Source: Bacteroidota bacterium
Lineage (GTDB): Bacteria > Bacteroidota > Bacteroidia > Bacteroidales > Bacteroidaceae
Length of the DNA stretch: 29,975 bases
Direction of reading: 5' to 3'
Assembly (NCBI GenBank): GCA_023425865.1
Contig: JAFABV010000037.1
Location: 1 to 29,975 of the forward strand
Shown one piece after another: positions 7,858 through 17,913 of this stretch. Both the position numbers and the translations under genes were made by a program. Below the pieces are notes generated by a model. That model searched no databases and was not told the origin of the DNA. It worked only from the letters and a program-made list of their open reading frames with translations. Position 1 is the stretch's first letter. Every line of letters starts with the position of its first letter.

Positions 7858-10800
7858 ATGAAACAATTAAATTCCATCAGGTTATTAACCTTCATTCTTT
7901 TTACATTGATTGGCTCTCATGCGATTGCGCAAGAGCTTGTGAATGTGTCAGGACAGGTTGTTGATGACACGCAACAGCCTATGATTGGTGTCAGTATCGT
8001 AGAGAAAGGTAGCTCGAACGGTACCGTCTCTGACTTGGACGGCGCATTCAAACTCAAAACCAAAGCAGGTGCCACGCTTGTCATCTCATATATAGGCTAC
8101 GCCACCCAGGAGGTGAAAGCCGCACCAAAACTCAATATCGTAATGCGCGAAGACTCACGAATACTCGATGACGTGGTGGTGGTGGGATATGGCATCCAGA
8201 AGAAAAGCTCTGTCACCGGTGCCATCTCGCAAGTGAAAGCCGAGGATATGCAGCACCGCACCATTACTGATGCCAAGCAGGCATTGCAGGGAAAGACAGC
8301 CGGCGTGCAGATCGTATCATCATCGGCAGCACCGGGCTCAAGCCCCACGGTGCGCATTCGTGGATTCTCATCTAACGTCAGCTCTGAGCCGCTATATGTG
8401 GTAGATGGTGTGCGCATGTCGGATATCAGTGGCATAGACCCCGAAGACATCGCATCGATGGAAATTCTGAAAGATGCCGCCAGTGCCGCCATCTATGGTG
8501 CCGAAGCTGGAAATGGAGTGGTGCTCATCACGACAAAAAAGGGAAAAGCAGGCGAAGGACGCATCAGTTATAGTTTCCAATACACCGGACAAAACCTGGC
8601 CCATGTGCCTCAAATGCTCAATTCGGAAGAGTATATCCAGTATATGACAGAGGGTAAAACCTTCACCAACGAGTACCTGAAGGCCAACTGGGATGGCAAA
8701 ACCAATACGAAGTGAACTGACGTGGCCTTTGAGGGCAGCAAGATGCAAAAGCACAACCTCGCCTTTACAGGCGGAAACGACCGCGGTAACTACTATCTCT
8801 CCTTGACCTATCTTAACAACGACGGTATTGTAAAAGGCAACGCCGATGTCTATCGGCGACTTACCGCCACCATCAACTCTGAGTACAAGATAAAGAATTG
8901 GCTGAAGGTGGGTACCACCAACCAAGTGGAAAAATACAACGTAAGGCAGGTGTCGTCGAACAACGAGTATGGCTCGCTGCTCACTTCGGTCATGATGCTC
9001 GACCCGCTCACCCCTGACACCTACACCGGTGGCGAACTACCATTCCACGTACAAAACGCTATCAACATCGGCAAGCATCTCCTGACCGATGCTAATGGTA
9101 ACTATTACGGCATCTCCAACTTTTATGCCGGAGAGCAGTATCACCCTATGATTATGCGCGACAATAATCTCACACGCAACAGTGGGTTTAACATCAATGG
9201 CTCAATATATGCTGACTTGACACCGTTCAAGGGCTTTACCCTCACTTCTCGCTTCGGATACAGGTTAGGAGGAACCCGCAGCAGCACCACCTCGCTGCCC
9301 TTCTATGGTAACGGAGTGCAAAGCCGCGACTTTGTGAGCCAGAGCGGACAGAGCTCCACGTCGATCTACTATCAATGGGAAAACTTTGCCAATTATTTGA
9401 AATCATTTGGCAAACACAACATCAACGCCATGATTGGCATGTCGTATCAAGAGTCGACCTACGACTATGTCAATGCCGCTCTCGACGCCAACGGTGAAGA
9501 CGCGCTACTGAAGAACGATCCCTTGTTCTACTACCTCAACTATGGCGCCGCTTCGGCAACCAAGAGTGTAGGCGGCGAGAAAACCCGTACAGCCAAGTTG
9601 TCGTACTTCGGACGTCTAAGTTACGACTACGCCAACAAGTATTTTGCCCAGTTCTCTCTACGCGCGGACGCTGCCGACCTGGCCCTGCTTCCACAGAACA
9701 CGCGGTGGGGTTACTTCCCTGCGGCCTCTATCGGATGGACGGTGTCTGAGGAGAATTTCTTCGAACCGCTGCACCAAACCATCAACAGCCTGAAGTTACG
9801 CGCCAGTTGGGGACAGAACGGAAGTCTCTCCGCGCTGAGCGGTTACTCCTACAGCACTGATATGACGCAGGCTGGTCTCTACCCCTTCACCAGCGGCATC
9901 AACTATGTGCGTGGAGTTAGTCCGTCGACAATGGGCAATGACGATTTGAAGTGGGAAACCTCTGAGCAGACTAACATCGGCCTCGACCTCATCGCTCTCG
10001 ACAGTAGGCTTACCTTCAGCATGGATTATTTCAACAAGAAAACCAAAGACCTGCTGATATGGAACACCACTCCTTCGTTAGAGATTGGAGGCAGCACGTC
10101 ACCCATCAATGCCGGCAACGTGAGCAACAAAGGACTTGAATTTGAACTCGGATGGCGTGACCACATCAAGGATTTCAGCTATGGCATCCGTGCAAACCTG
10201 GCAACCATCAACAACAAAGTTACCTATATCGACCCGTCAATCACCCGCCTGTCCGGCTCAACCTTCCATACCTACACCGTGACCTACTTTGAACAAGGTT
10301 ACCCCGTTTACTATTTCCGTGGCTATAAGTTTGCGGGCATAGACCCAGCAACGGGAAATCCTACCTTTGAAGACATCGACAATAGCGGTGATGTGAGCGA
10401 CAACGACCTCACCAACATCGGTGATGCCATCCCCGACTTTACTTACGGACTCACCCTCACGGCTGCCTACAAGGGTTTCGACCTGACAATCTTCGGCACC
10501 GGGTCGCAGGGTAACGACATCTTCAACTGCATTAACCGGCCAGACTACGCCGCCAGCAACAAGCAGAAAGAACTCTTTTACACCGACAGATGGACGACAA
10601 CAAACACCACTGGCACCCAGCCAGCAGCAGGAGCCACCAACATGGACAAGTACGCATGCTCAAGCGCCATGGTGTTCGACGGCTCTTATTTCAAAATCAA
10701 GCAGATACAGCTCGGCTACACCTTGCCCAAACGATTAGTCAGCAAGGCTGCCCTGAGCAGTGCTCGTCTCTATCTTTCGCTCGACGACTACTTCACATTC

Positions 10801-10920
10801 ACAAGCTATAAGGGCTTCGACCCAGAGGCTTCGGCCAATGCTACATCAGGAATGGGTATTGACAAGGGCGCCTACCCCATGTCCAAGAAGTTTGTGATAG
10901 GCTTCAACATCGAATTTTAA
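7858..10920 (+). pseudogene. susC: SusC/RagA-like TonB-dependent outer-membrane transporter, interrupted by in-frame TGA
   Basis: SusC proteins are outer-membrane beta-barrels that import oligosaccharides with the SusD lid. Reading straight through gives about 1020 codons, the normal size. Order: signal peptide (1-25, ending HAIAQ), a carboxypeptidase-regulatory-like domain with VSGQVVDD and PMIGVSIVEKG, then DDVVVVGYG before the plug domain (about 103-225, with VRIRGFSS and YVVDGVRM), then the barrel, ending in a terminal aromatic (NIEF). Codon 286 (8713-8715) is TGA. The frame continues without shift as TDVAFEGSKMQKHNLAFTGG, where relatives often have Trp just before this point, so one TGG-to-TGA change explains the break. 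Upstream piece 7858-8715; downstream piece open from 8716, with a GTG at 8722. The ATG at 7858 is preferred to an upstream GTG at 7816, which lies before the promoter box. It could be a real nonsense mutation or a base error. Confidence 0.9.
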
Positions 10921-10944
10921 TCCACGCTTACAAACATCAGACCT

Positions 10945-12513
10945 ATGAAAAGACTATATATATCAATGGTAGTGGCAGCGTCGCTCGCACTGGGGCTTAC
11001 CAGTTGCGAAGACCGTTTAGACATCGCCAAACAAGGAAATATGGGCAGCCAGGAAACGTTCTACAAGAACGACACTGAGGCACAACAGGCCCTTGCCTCC
11101 CTCTACGTCACATTCAGGAGTAACTATTTCAACTGGTTCTTCCTCAAAAACCTCCTCTCCGACGATGTATGGTGCGGTGGAGGCTCACGCGGCGACAATG
11201 CCGAAATGGAGAAACTCAACGAGTTTACCTTCGATACCGACCACAGCATCGTACGCAACGAGTATTCAAGTCTTTACGCCATCATCTACAAGGCCAACCT
11301 CATTATTGACCAAGTGGCGCCAGAAACCCAGGAGATGAAGCGCTGCATTGCCGAGGCACGCTTCTTCCGCGCATGGTCACACTTCGAGCTTGTAACCCTC
11401 TGGGGCACCGCTCCAGTGGTAGACCATCTGCTCTCGCCCGCTGAGTACCGACCCTCAAACAGCAGCCCCGAGACTTTATGGGCAGCTATCGAGGCCGACC
11501 TCAAGGCAGCCATCGACGCCGATGCTCTCCCATCGAAGACTGATGTGAACGACCGTGAAACCGGCATCCGCGTCACCCGAGAGACCGCTGAAGCCTACTT
11601 GGGCAAGGCTTATCTCTTCCAGGGCAAGTATGCCGAGGCGGCACAAATACTCGAACAGGTCATTCAATCGGGCAAGTACGCGCTCTACACCGGTGACTAC
11701 GACCAGCTACTACATGCTGTCAACAACAACGGATGCGAGAGTATGTTTGAGGCACAGCTGCGCAACGACTCCGAGCAGGCATGGAACCAGATGACCATGC
11801 TCTATCTCATGCAAGGCTGGCGCACCGACAAACTGCTCTACCAAGGGCAGGCTGCCGCCGACATCGCCACCGGCACCTACGGATTTCTCAATCCTCGCAA
11901 GAGTCTCTACGATGCCTTCGTGGCCACTGAGGGCACAGACGGCTATCGGCTTAAGAGCACCATTCGTACTTACCAACAGATGCAAGACTACGGCATATCC
12001 CTGCAACCCGGCGCCTATCTCTACGGCAACGAAGGCTACTTCATGTGGAAGACACGACCACTCAAGGCCGACTGTATCATGGACGCACCCTATTTTCAGG
12101 CTCTTCAATACTCAGACATGAGAATCATGCGCTATGCCGAGGTGTTGCTTATGGCTGCCGAAGCACAGTTGCAAGCGGGCAATCAGAACAAGGCCCTGGA
12201 ATATGTCAACATGATTCGCACACGCGCCCACCTGTCTCCGCTGGCCACTGTCACGCTGCAGGATATTAAAAACGAGAAGCGTTTGGAACTTTGCCTTGAG
12301 AGCGTGCGCTATCAGGATCTCGTGCGCTGGGGCGACGCCAAGGCCACACTCGGAAACCAAGGCGCACAAATACCATCGCTTACAGCCACTGGTGTGCAAT
12401 GGATCTACAAAAACTCTACCTATGGCTACCAGGACCGAAACAAGCTGCTGCCCATACCACTGAAGGAAATAGAGCTCAATCCGAACATCTCGCAAAACGA
12501 AGGATGGAAGTAA
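10945..12513 (+). CDS. susD: SusD/RagB-like surface glycan-binding lipoprotein
   Basis: SusD proteins are surface lipoproteins that bind glycan and cap the SusC barrel. The 522 residues begin with a lipoprotein signal ending LTSC, with lipid-bearing C21, followed by the usual N-terminal EDRLDI. The TPR-like helical core is evident (FFRAWSHFELVTLWGTAPVV, YLGKAYLFQGKYAEAAQIL). The C-terminal part shows the family hallmarks RIMRYAEVLLMAAEA, ALEYVNMIRTRA and NEKRLELCLESVRYQDLVRWG, and ends LNPNISQNEGW. The gene is intact and 24 bases downstream of susC, so it is co-transcribed. Because SusC is interrupted in this sequence, SusD may be expressed without a partner, or reduced by polarity. Confidence 0.96.
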   Translation: MKRLYISMVVAASLALGLTSCEDRLDIAKQGNMGSQETFYKNDTEAQQALASLYVTFRSNYFNWFFLKNLLSDDVWCGGGSRGDNAEMEKLNEFTFDTDHSIVRNEYSSLYAIIYKANLIIDQVAPETQEMKRCIAEARFFRAWSHFELVTLWGTAPVVDHLLSPAEYRPSNSSPETLWAAIEADLKAAIDADALPSKTDVNDRETGIRVTRETAEAYLGKAYLFQGKYAEAAQILEQVIQSGKYALYTGDYDQLLHAVNNNGCESMFEAQLRNDSEQAWNQMTMLYLMQGWRTDKLLYQGQAAADIATGTYGFLNPRKSLYDAFVATEGTDGYRLKSTIRTYQQMQDYGISLQPGAYLYGNEGYFMWKTRPLKADCIMDAPYFQALQYSDMRIMRYAEVLLMAAEAQLQAGNQNKALEYVNMIRTRAHLSPLATVTLQDIKNEKRLELCLESVRYQDLVRWGDAKATLGNQGAQIPSLTATGVQWIYKNSTYGYQDRNKLLPIPLKEIELNPNISQNEGWK

Positions 12514-12560
12514 ACCATTGTACTCTCACATTGTATTACCATATTTTAATATAGCACATC

Positions 12561-13757
12561 ATGAAACATCTAATGATGACCCTCTGTCTGTCAGGCATGG
12601 CCCTTTGCGGCCATGCCCAGCAGAATCTCTTTGGCGCACAAGCTCCAAAATCGCCCGAAATCCATGCTGACCGCAGTGTCACCTTTCGTCTTATGGCTCC
12701 CGATGCACAGCAGGTGCAACTCACGGGCGACTTTCTCCCAACCCAGAAAGTGACCACCCCATACGGAGAGTACGACGCTCCGGGAACGGCAACGATGACG
12801 AAAGACGACAAGGGCCTGTGGACCTTCACCACCACCACTGCCCTTCAGCCCGAACTATATTTGTATAATATGATTGTCGATGGCGTGAGGGTAACCGACC
12901 CTGCCAACGTGTACGCCATACGCGACATCGCCAATACCACAAGCGTATTTCTCATCGGAGGCGACCGCGCCGACCTCTACAAGGTCAATAAGGTGCCGCA
13001 CGGCACCGTCTCCAAGGTGTGGTATCACAGCCCCACGGCCGGTCTCACCCGACGCATGACCGTATACACGCCAGCAGGCTACGAGTCGGGCAAACAGAAA
13101 TACCCTGTGCTCTATCTGCTCCACGGCATCGGCGGTGACGAACAGGCATGGACCGAGCTTGGACGTGCGGCACAGATACTCGACAATCTTATTGCACAGG
13201 GCAAAGCCCAACCCATGATTGTGGTGATGACCAACGGCAATATCTCTCAGGAAGGCGCTCCGGGAGAAACCTCCGAAGGATTTACAGTGCCCACCATGGC
13301 TCTGCCAAAGACCATGGACGGCTACTTCGAACAGGCCTTCCCCGATGTCATCAGCTTTGTAGAAAAGACCTATAGGGTGAAGAAAGACAAGGAACACCGC
13401 GCCATCGCCGGACTCTCTATGGGTGGTTTCCACTCGCTCTTCATCTCGATCAACCATCCCGACACCTTCGGGTACATCGGGCTCTTCTCTGCTGCCGTAG
13501 ACCAACAGCAAAAGGGGGGACTACAAAACATCTATGCCGACCGTGAGAAGAAAATAGACCAGCTCTTTGCACGGCACCCTCGACTGTTCTGGATAGGCAT
13601 CGGCAAGACCGATTTCCTCTATAAGAACAATGCCGACCTGAGGTCTTATCTCGACAGCAGGCACTTTCCTTACGAGTATCTCGAAACTGAGGGAGGACAC
13701 ATCTGGCGCAACTGGCGCATCTACCTCACTGAGTTTGTACCCAAACTCTTCAAGTGA
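12561..13757 (+). CDS. CE1-like carbohydrate esterase with N-terminal CBM48-like domain (copy A)
   Basis: It is predicted to cleave ester side groups (feruloyl, acetyl or similar) from imported oligosaccharides. The 398 residues carry a signal peptide ending GHAQ (about residue 19), an N-terminal immunoglobulin-like esterase domain (about 30-125, with VTFRLMAPDAQQVQLTGDF), and an alpha/beta-hydrolase domain (about 140-398). Candidate catalytic triad: S286 in GLSMGG, D351 in GKTDFLY and H380 in GGHIWRNWR. It lies 47 bases after susD. A close paralogue sits on the other side of the GH3 gene, with long shared blocks such as RRMTVYTPAGY and LGRAAQI. The fold resembles the enterochelin-esterase/feruloyl-esterase group; ferulate specificity is inferred only from PUL context. 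Confidence 0.85.
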   Translation: MKHLMMTLCLSGMALCGHAQQNLFGAQAPKSPEIHADRSVTFRLMAPDAQQVQLTGDFLPTQKVTTPYGEYDAPGTATMTKDDKGLWTFTTTTALQPELYLYNMIVDGVRVTDPANVYAIRDIANTTSVFLIGGDRADLYKVNKVPHGTVSKVWYHSPTAGLTRRMTVYTPAGYESGKQKYPVLYLLHGIGGDEQAWTELGRAAQILDNLIAQGKAQPMIVVMTNGNISQEGAPGETSEGFTVPTMALPKTMDGYFEQAFPDVISFVEKTYRVKKDKEHRAIAGLSMGGFHSLFISINHPDTFGYIGLFSAAVDQQQKGGLQNIYADREKKIDQLFARHPRLFWIGIGKTDFLYKNNADLRSYLDSRHFPYEYLETEGGHIWRNWRIYLTEFVPKLFK

Positions 13758-13814
13758 AGCCGTCCCCACAACCTCACATCTGAACACATCAACTCTACAA
13801 ACCATTAATCGATT

Positions 13815-16175
13815 ATGAATCCCAAAAACCTCTTTCCTCTCGCGATGGCCGCATCGCTTATTGCAGCTTGCACACCACAAGAAAAGACCATCGACAAACA
13901 GAGTATCATACACCGACTGTCGCTCGAAGACAAGGCTCATTTCGTCATCGGCACCGGCATGGCCGGCATGAGCGGAAACAATGCTGTCATCGGCGCCACC
14001 AAGGCTCTCGTGCCCGGTGCCGCTGGCACCACCTATCCCCTCGATTCGCTCGGAATACCAGCTATTGTCTTGGCTGACGGACCGGCCGGACTGCGCATCG
14101 ATGCCCACCGTCAAGGCGACAGTGCCACCTATTTTTGCACCCACTTTCCCATCGGCACGCTGCTGGCTTCCACCTGGAACCAAGCACTCGTAGAGCAAGT
14201 GGGAAAGGCCATGGGCAGCGAAGTGAAAGAATATGGCGTGGATGTATTGCTTGCCCCAGCCGTCAACATACACCGTAACCCGCTCAACGGACGCAACTTT
14301 GAATACTATAGCGAAGACCCACTCGTGGCCGGAAAGACGGCAGCGGCATACATTCGGGGCATACAGAGCAACGGAGTAGGTACAAGCATCAAGCACTTTG
14401 CCTTCAACAATCAGGAAACCAATCGTATGAACAACGACGCACGCATCTCGCAAAGGGCTATCCGGGAGATTTATCTCAAACCCTTCGAGATTGCCGTGAA
14501 AGAGGCAGAGCCATGGACAGTGATGTCGTCATACAACAAGATTAACGGTACCTACACCTCAGAAAGCCGAGAACTGCTCACTACCATTCTACGCGACGAA
14601 TGGGGATATAAGGGCACGGTAATGACCGATTGGTTTGGTGGAAAAGATGGCGCGACACAGACCTGGGCAGGCAACGACATGCTGCAGCCGGGTAAACCCG
14701 AGCAGTTTACATCAATTGTGGAAGGAGTGAAGAGCGGAAAACTCAAGGCTGAGGACCTCGACCGAAATGTGGAGCGTATTCTCGAACTCATCGAGAAAAC
14801 ACCACGCTACCAAGGTTATCAGTTCTCCAACAAGCCCGACCTCAAGGCTCACGCTGCCGTTACCCGACAGAGTGCCGCCGAGGGCATGGTACTCCTCAAG
14901 AACGAAGGCGCACTGCCCATTGATGCCAAGGCGGGAGCCACACGCCTCGCCCTCTATGGCTATACAAGCTACGACTTCATCGCCGGAGGCACCGGATCGG
15001 GCAATGTAAACCACGCCTACGTGGTGTCGCTGCCCGACGGACTGAAGAATGCCGGATTCCAGATTGACGAAAATCTGGCGAAAGCCTACACCCACTATCT
15101 CGACACCTACAAGGCTGCAGAGAAGGCACGCATCGAAGAGGCCATGAAAAAAGACAAGAAAGCGGCAATGCTGGCCATGTTCTTGCCCAAAGACCGACTG
15201 GCGGAGATGACCATTGCCCCACAACAAATGGCTCAGCAGGCACAAGAAGCCGACATGGCAGTCATTACCATTGGTCGTATCAGTGGCGAATTTCTTGACC
15301 GTAAAAAGTCTGACTTCAACCTATCCAAGGAGGAGCAAACGCTCATCAGTCAAGTATGTGAGACCTATCACAAGGTGGGCAAGAAGGTAGTGGTGCTGCT
15401 CAACATAGGTGGAGTCATCGAGACTGCCACATGGAAACACCTGCCCGACGCCATCCTCTGCGCATGGCAGGCCGGACAGGAAGGCGGCAACTCGGTAGCC
15501 GATGTCATCAGCGGCAAGGCTTCGCCATCGGGAAAACTCACCATGACATGGCCCAACGATTACGCCGACGCCTACTCATCAACCAATTTTCCCATTGACA
15601 AGACGCCCGATCTTGACCTCACCAATCAGGGCAAGGCCAGCAACAATGAGAAAAACGTAGACTATACGAATTATGAAGAGGATGTGTACGTTGGTTATCG
15701 TTACTTTGACAGTTTCGACAAACAAGTGTCTTACCCCTTTGGTTATGGACTGAGTTACACCTCCTTTCTCTATTCAGATGCCCGGATAGACAATAAAGGC
15801 GATGAATACAAAGTTATAGTAAATGTGAAGAATACAGGAAAGTCAGAAGGCAAGGAGGTGGTGGAACTCTATGTGGCAGCCCCCGACAGCCGTCAGCTCA
15901 ACAAGCCCGCAAAAGAACTCAAGGCTTTTGCCAAGACCCGCTCGCTGAAACCAGGAGAGAGCGAGCAGGTGGAACTGAAGGTAAAGGCGGCCGATTTGGC
16001 TTCGTTCGACGAGGCCTCGTCGTCATGGAAGGTTGACGCTGGCAACTACAAGTTCCTCGTTGGCGCCTCCTCGCGCGACATCCGAGCCACGCTCTCTGCC
16101 AAGGTAAAGGCAGGGCAGACCAAAGCCAACAACGTGCTTGCTCCCAAGACCAAGCTCAACCTGCTGCACCGCTGA
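13815..16175 (+). CDS. glycoside hydrolase family 3 lipoprotein (beta-glucosidase/beta-xylosidase type)
   Basis: The 786 residues make an exo-acting beta-glycosidase. A lipoprotein signal ends IAAC (C19), placing it on a membrane facing the periplasm or surface. The (alpha/beta)8 domain contains GPAGLRID, KHFAFNNQETNR and MTDWFGG, with D272 as the expected nucleophile. The second alpha/beta domain contains GRISGEFLDRK, with E492 at the usual acid/base position. A fibronectin-III-like C-terminal domain follows (about 660-765; SYPFGYGLSYTSF just before, then VKNTGKSEGKEVVELYV). It lies 57 bases after esterase A. GH3 enzymes of this architecture release glucose or xylose from non-reducing ends; which sugar cannot be decided here. 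It is sandwiched between two esterase paralogues, suggesting a shared esterified substrate. Confidence 0.93.
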   Translation: MNPKNLFPLAMAASLIAACTPQEKTIDKQSIIHRLSLEDKAHFVIGTGMAGMSGNNAVIGATKALVPGAAGTTYPLDSLGIPAIVLADGPAGLRIDAHRQGDSATYFCTHFPIGTLLASTWNQALVEQVGKAMGSEVKEYGVDVLLAPAVNIHRNPLNGRNFEYYSEDPLVAGKTAAAYIRGIQSNGVGTSIKHFAFNNQETNRMNNDARISQRAIREIYLKPFEIAVKEAEPWTVMSSYNKINGTYTSESRELLTTILRDEWGYKGTVMTDWFGGKDGATQTWAGNDMLQPGKPEQFTSIVEGVKSGKLKAEDLDRNVERILELIEKTPRYQGYQFSNKPDLKAHAAVTRQSAAEGMVLLKNEGALPIDAKAGATRLALYGYTSYDFIAGGTGSGNVNHAYVVSLPDGLKNAGFQIDENLAKAYTHYLDTYKAAEKARIEEAMKKDKKAAMLAMFLPKDRLAEMTIAPQQMAQQAQEADMAVITIGRISGEFLDRKKSDFNLSKEEQTLISQVCETYHKVGKKVVVLLNIGGVIETATWKHLPDAILCAWQAGQEGGNSVADVISGKASPSGKLTMTWPNDYADAYSSTNFPIDKTPDLDLTNQGKASNNEKNVDYTNYEEDVYVGYRYFDSFDKQVSYPFGYGLSYTSFLYSDARIDNKGDEYKVIVNVKNTGKSEGKEVVELYVAAPDSRQLNKPAKELKAFAKTRSLKPGESEQVELKVKAADLASFDEASSSWKVDAGNYKFLVGASSRDIRATLSAKVKAGQTKANNVLAPKTKLNLLHR

Positions 16176-16195
16176 TTTGCCCGCACCATCCCTAT

Positions 16196-16232
16196 GCGGC
16201 ACCCCTTTCCACAGCAGGCAAGGGGCTGCCGC
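16196..16232 (+). promoter_or_regulatory. intercistronic hairpin between the GH3 gene and esterase copy B
   Basis: GCGGCACCCCTT pairs with AAGGGGCTGCCGC, leaving one bulged G and a 12-base loop. There is no U tract, so full termination is unlikely. It may set relative expression or protect the upstream message. Confidence 0.5.
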
Positions 16233-16263
16233 CATATAAAAAACATACAAATATCATCCAGCA

Positions 16264-17505
16264 ATGAACAAGAAACTATTATTTTCGACTGCCCTCGTCC
16301 TGATGACCTTCACGGGCACAACAGCACAGGAAAAACTATTCAATGGCGTCAACGTGCAGTCGCCGGTGAAGAATGCCGATGGCACCGTGACCTTACAGCT
16401 CTTCGCACCTCAGGCACGACAGGTGAGCGTGAGCGGCGACTTCCTGCCCACCACCAAGGTCACCACCCCGGCAGGCGACTACGACGCGCCGGGCAAGGCA
16501 CAGCTCACCAACGACGGCAAGGGCCTGTGGAGCTATACCAGCTCGCCGCTGGCACCGGAGCTCTACTCCTACGCCTTCGACGTTGACGGGCTGACCATTA
16601 CCGACCCCTCAAATGTGTACATGAACCGCGACATTTCTACTTACAGCAGCATCTTTATCACCACAGCCGCCAAAGGCGACAAGGGAGACCTATACAGCGT
16701 GAACGAGGTGCCCCACGGCAATGTAGCCAAGGTGTGGTATGAGAGTCCCACGCTGAAGATGAACCGCCGCATGACGGTCTACACGCCGGCCGGCTATGAC
16801 GGCAGCAAGGCCTACCCCGTGCTCTACCTGCTGCACGGCGCCGGAGGCGACGAGAACGCATGGAGCGAACTGGGACGCGCGGCACAGATCATGGACAACC
16901 TCATTGCTATGGGCAAGGCCAAGCCAATGATTGTGGTGATGCCCAACGGTAACCCCAACTGCCAGGCCGCACCCGGCGAATGGTCGTTCGGCATGTACAC
17001 GCCCTCGTTCCGAGGCACCACGGGACCACAGCAGGCTCCGGCAGCGAGCATGGAGGAGAGCTTCATGGACATCGTAACTTACATCGACAGCCACTACAAC
17101 ACCATCAAGCAACGCGAGGGACGTGCCGTGTGCGGACTGTCGATGGGTGGCGGCCACACCTTTGGCATCGCACGTCTCTACCCCACCACCTTCGACTACT
17201 ACGGCCTATTCTCGGCCGGACTGCACTTAGGCAAGGGTATCAATCTGCAGGGACCGAGCCTCTACGACCAGATGAAGGCCGACAAAACCTTCCAAACACA
17301 GATGAAGGCGCTCTTCGGCAGCCACCCTAAACTCTACTGGATTGCCATCGGCCGCACCGACTTCCTCTTCCAGCAGAATGTCGACCTGCGCCGTTTCCTC
17401 GACGAAAACCGCTACCCTTACGAGTATATGGAAACCGATGGCGGCCACATCTGGCGCAATTGGCGCATCTATCTCACCGACTTCGCGCAGAAAATCTTCA
17501 AGTAG
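16264..17505 (+). CDS. CE1-like carbohydrate esterase with N-terminal CBM48-like domain (copy B)
   Basis: The 413-residue paralogue of the esterase at 12561 has the same plan: signal peptide ending TTAQ (about residue 22), an immunoglobulin-like N-terminal domain with VTLQLFAPQARQVSVSGDFLP, and an alpha/beta-hydrolase domain. Triad candidates are S293 in GLSMGG, D366 in GRTDFLF and H395 in GGHIWRNWR. The copies are nearly identical around the oxyanion and nucleophile regions but differ after GNGN/GNIS and in the lid between about 235 and 265 (here ANPNCQAAPGEW-like versus QEGAPGETSEG-like), which could separate substrate ranges. Its third positions look more GC-rich than in copy A. It is last in the operon, followed by two hairpins. 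Confidence 0.85.
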   Translation: MNKKLLFSTALVLMTFTGTTAQEKLFNGVNVQSPVKNADGTVTLQLFAPQARQVSVSGDFLPTTKVTTPAGDYDAPGKAQLTNDGKGLWSYTSSPLAPELYSYAFDVDGLTITDPSNVYMNRDISTYSSIFITTAAKGDKGDLYSVNEVPHGNVAKVWYESPTLKMNRRMTVYTPAGYDGSKAYPVLYLLHGAGGDENAWSELGRAAQIMDNLIAMGKAKPMIVVMPNGNPNCQAAPGEWSFGMYTPSFRGTTGPQQAPAASMEESFMDIVTYIDSHYNTIKQREGRAVCGLSMGGGHTFGIARLYPTTFDYYGLFSAGLHLGKGINLQGPSLYDQMKADKTFQTQMKALFGSHPKLYWIAIGRTDFLFQQNVDLRRFLDENRYPYEYMETDGGHIWRNWRIYLTDFAQKIFK

Positions 17506-17522
17506 GTTTAGCGTCCTGACCA

Positions 17523-17583
17523 CTCGCCGGAATGGGCGAGAGGCCTGAAAATGAGGATGTGTCAAAATAGACGCATCCTCATT
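17523..17583 (+). terminator. double hairpin ending the PUL operon
   Basis: A first small stem, CTCGCC with GGCGAG (17523-17540), is followed by a 14-bp stem, AATGAGGATGTGTC with GACGCATCCTCATT (17550-17583), with a single G-T pair and a 6-base AAAATA loop. It lies 17 bases past the esterase B stop. The U tract is weak. Confidence 0.7.
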
Positions 17584-17642
17584 ATGCGTTGAGACATCCT
17601 CAGCGAAAAGGCAGCTACCGCCACTGACAACCAGCCGCCCAT

Positions 17643-17699
17643 GCCGACAAAAAAAGAACTTTCGGGTAACGATGTGCCATCTTTTCACTATCTTTGCAC
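17643..17699 (+). promoter_or_regulatory. 57-bp promoter module, copy 1 (no clear gene behind it)
   Basis: This block matches the ruvB promoter block at 20361-20417 in 49 of 57 positions without gaps, ending in the identical CTTTTCACTATCTTTGCAC. It includes the TATCTTTG box at 17689-17696. Only short frames follow before the sulfatase gene. The rest of 17700-17889 holds nothing I can call, so this may be an orphan promoter or the long-leader promoter of the sulfatase. Confidence 0.7.
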
Positions 17700-17889
17700 C
17701 ATAATCAGTATGACAAGTGCAGGCAGCAGGTGTCTCAATCCATGAAAAGCATAGGGACTTGATGCTTGCCATACCCTTTTATAGAGGCAGAACGTACGTT
17801 CCATCCTCTGTCTACCTCCCCCAACAGGGACGCCAACATCCTTTGGCACACCACAAAATTGCCAACTCCATAGAGATTGGAAGCAACTT

Positions 17890-17897
17890 TATCTTTG
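17890..17897 (+). promoter_or_regulatory. -7 box TATCTTTG of the sulfatase gene
   Basis: An exact TAnnTTTG match lies 16 bases before the preferred ATG at 17914. No -33 element is seen at 19-21 bases. Confidence 0.55.
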
Positions 17898-17913
17898 AAC
17901 ACGAATTAACTTG

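Noticed and set aside
8713..8715. Selenocysteine or other programmed recoding of the TGA in susC
   Set aside because: No redox motif is expected at this site, and relatives have Trp nearby. A simple TGG to TGA change explains it; no recoding hairpin was recognised after it.
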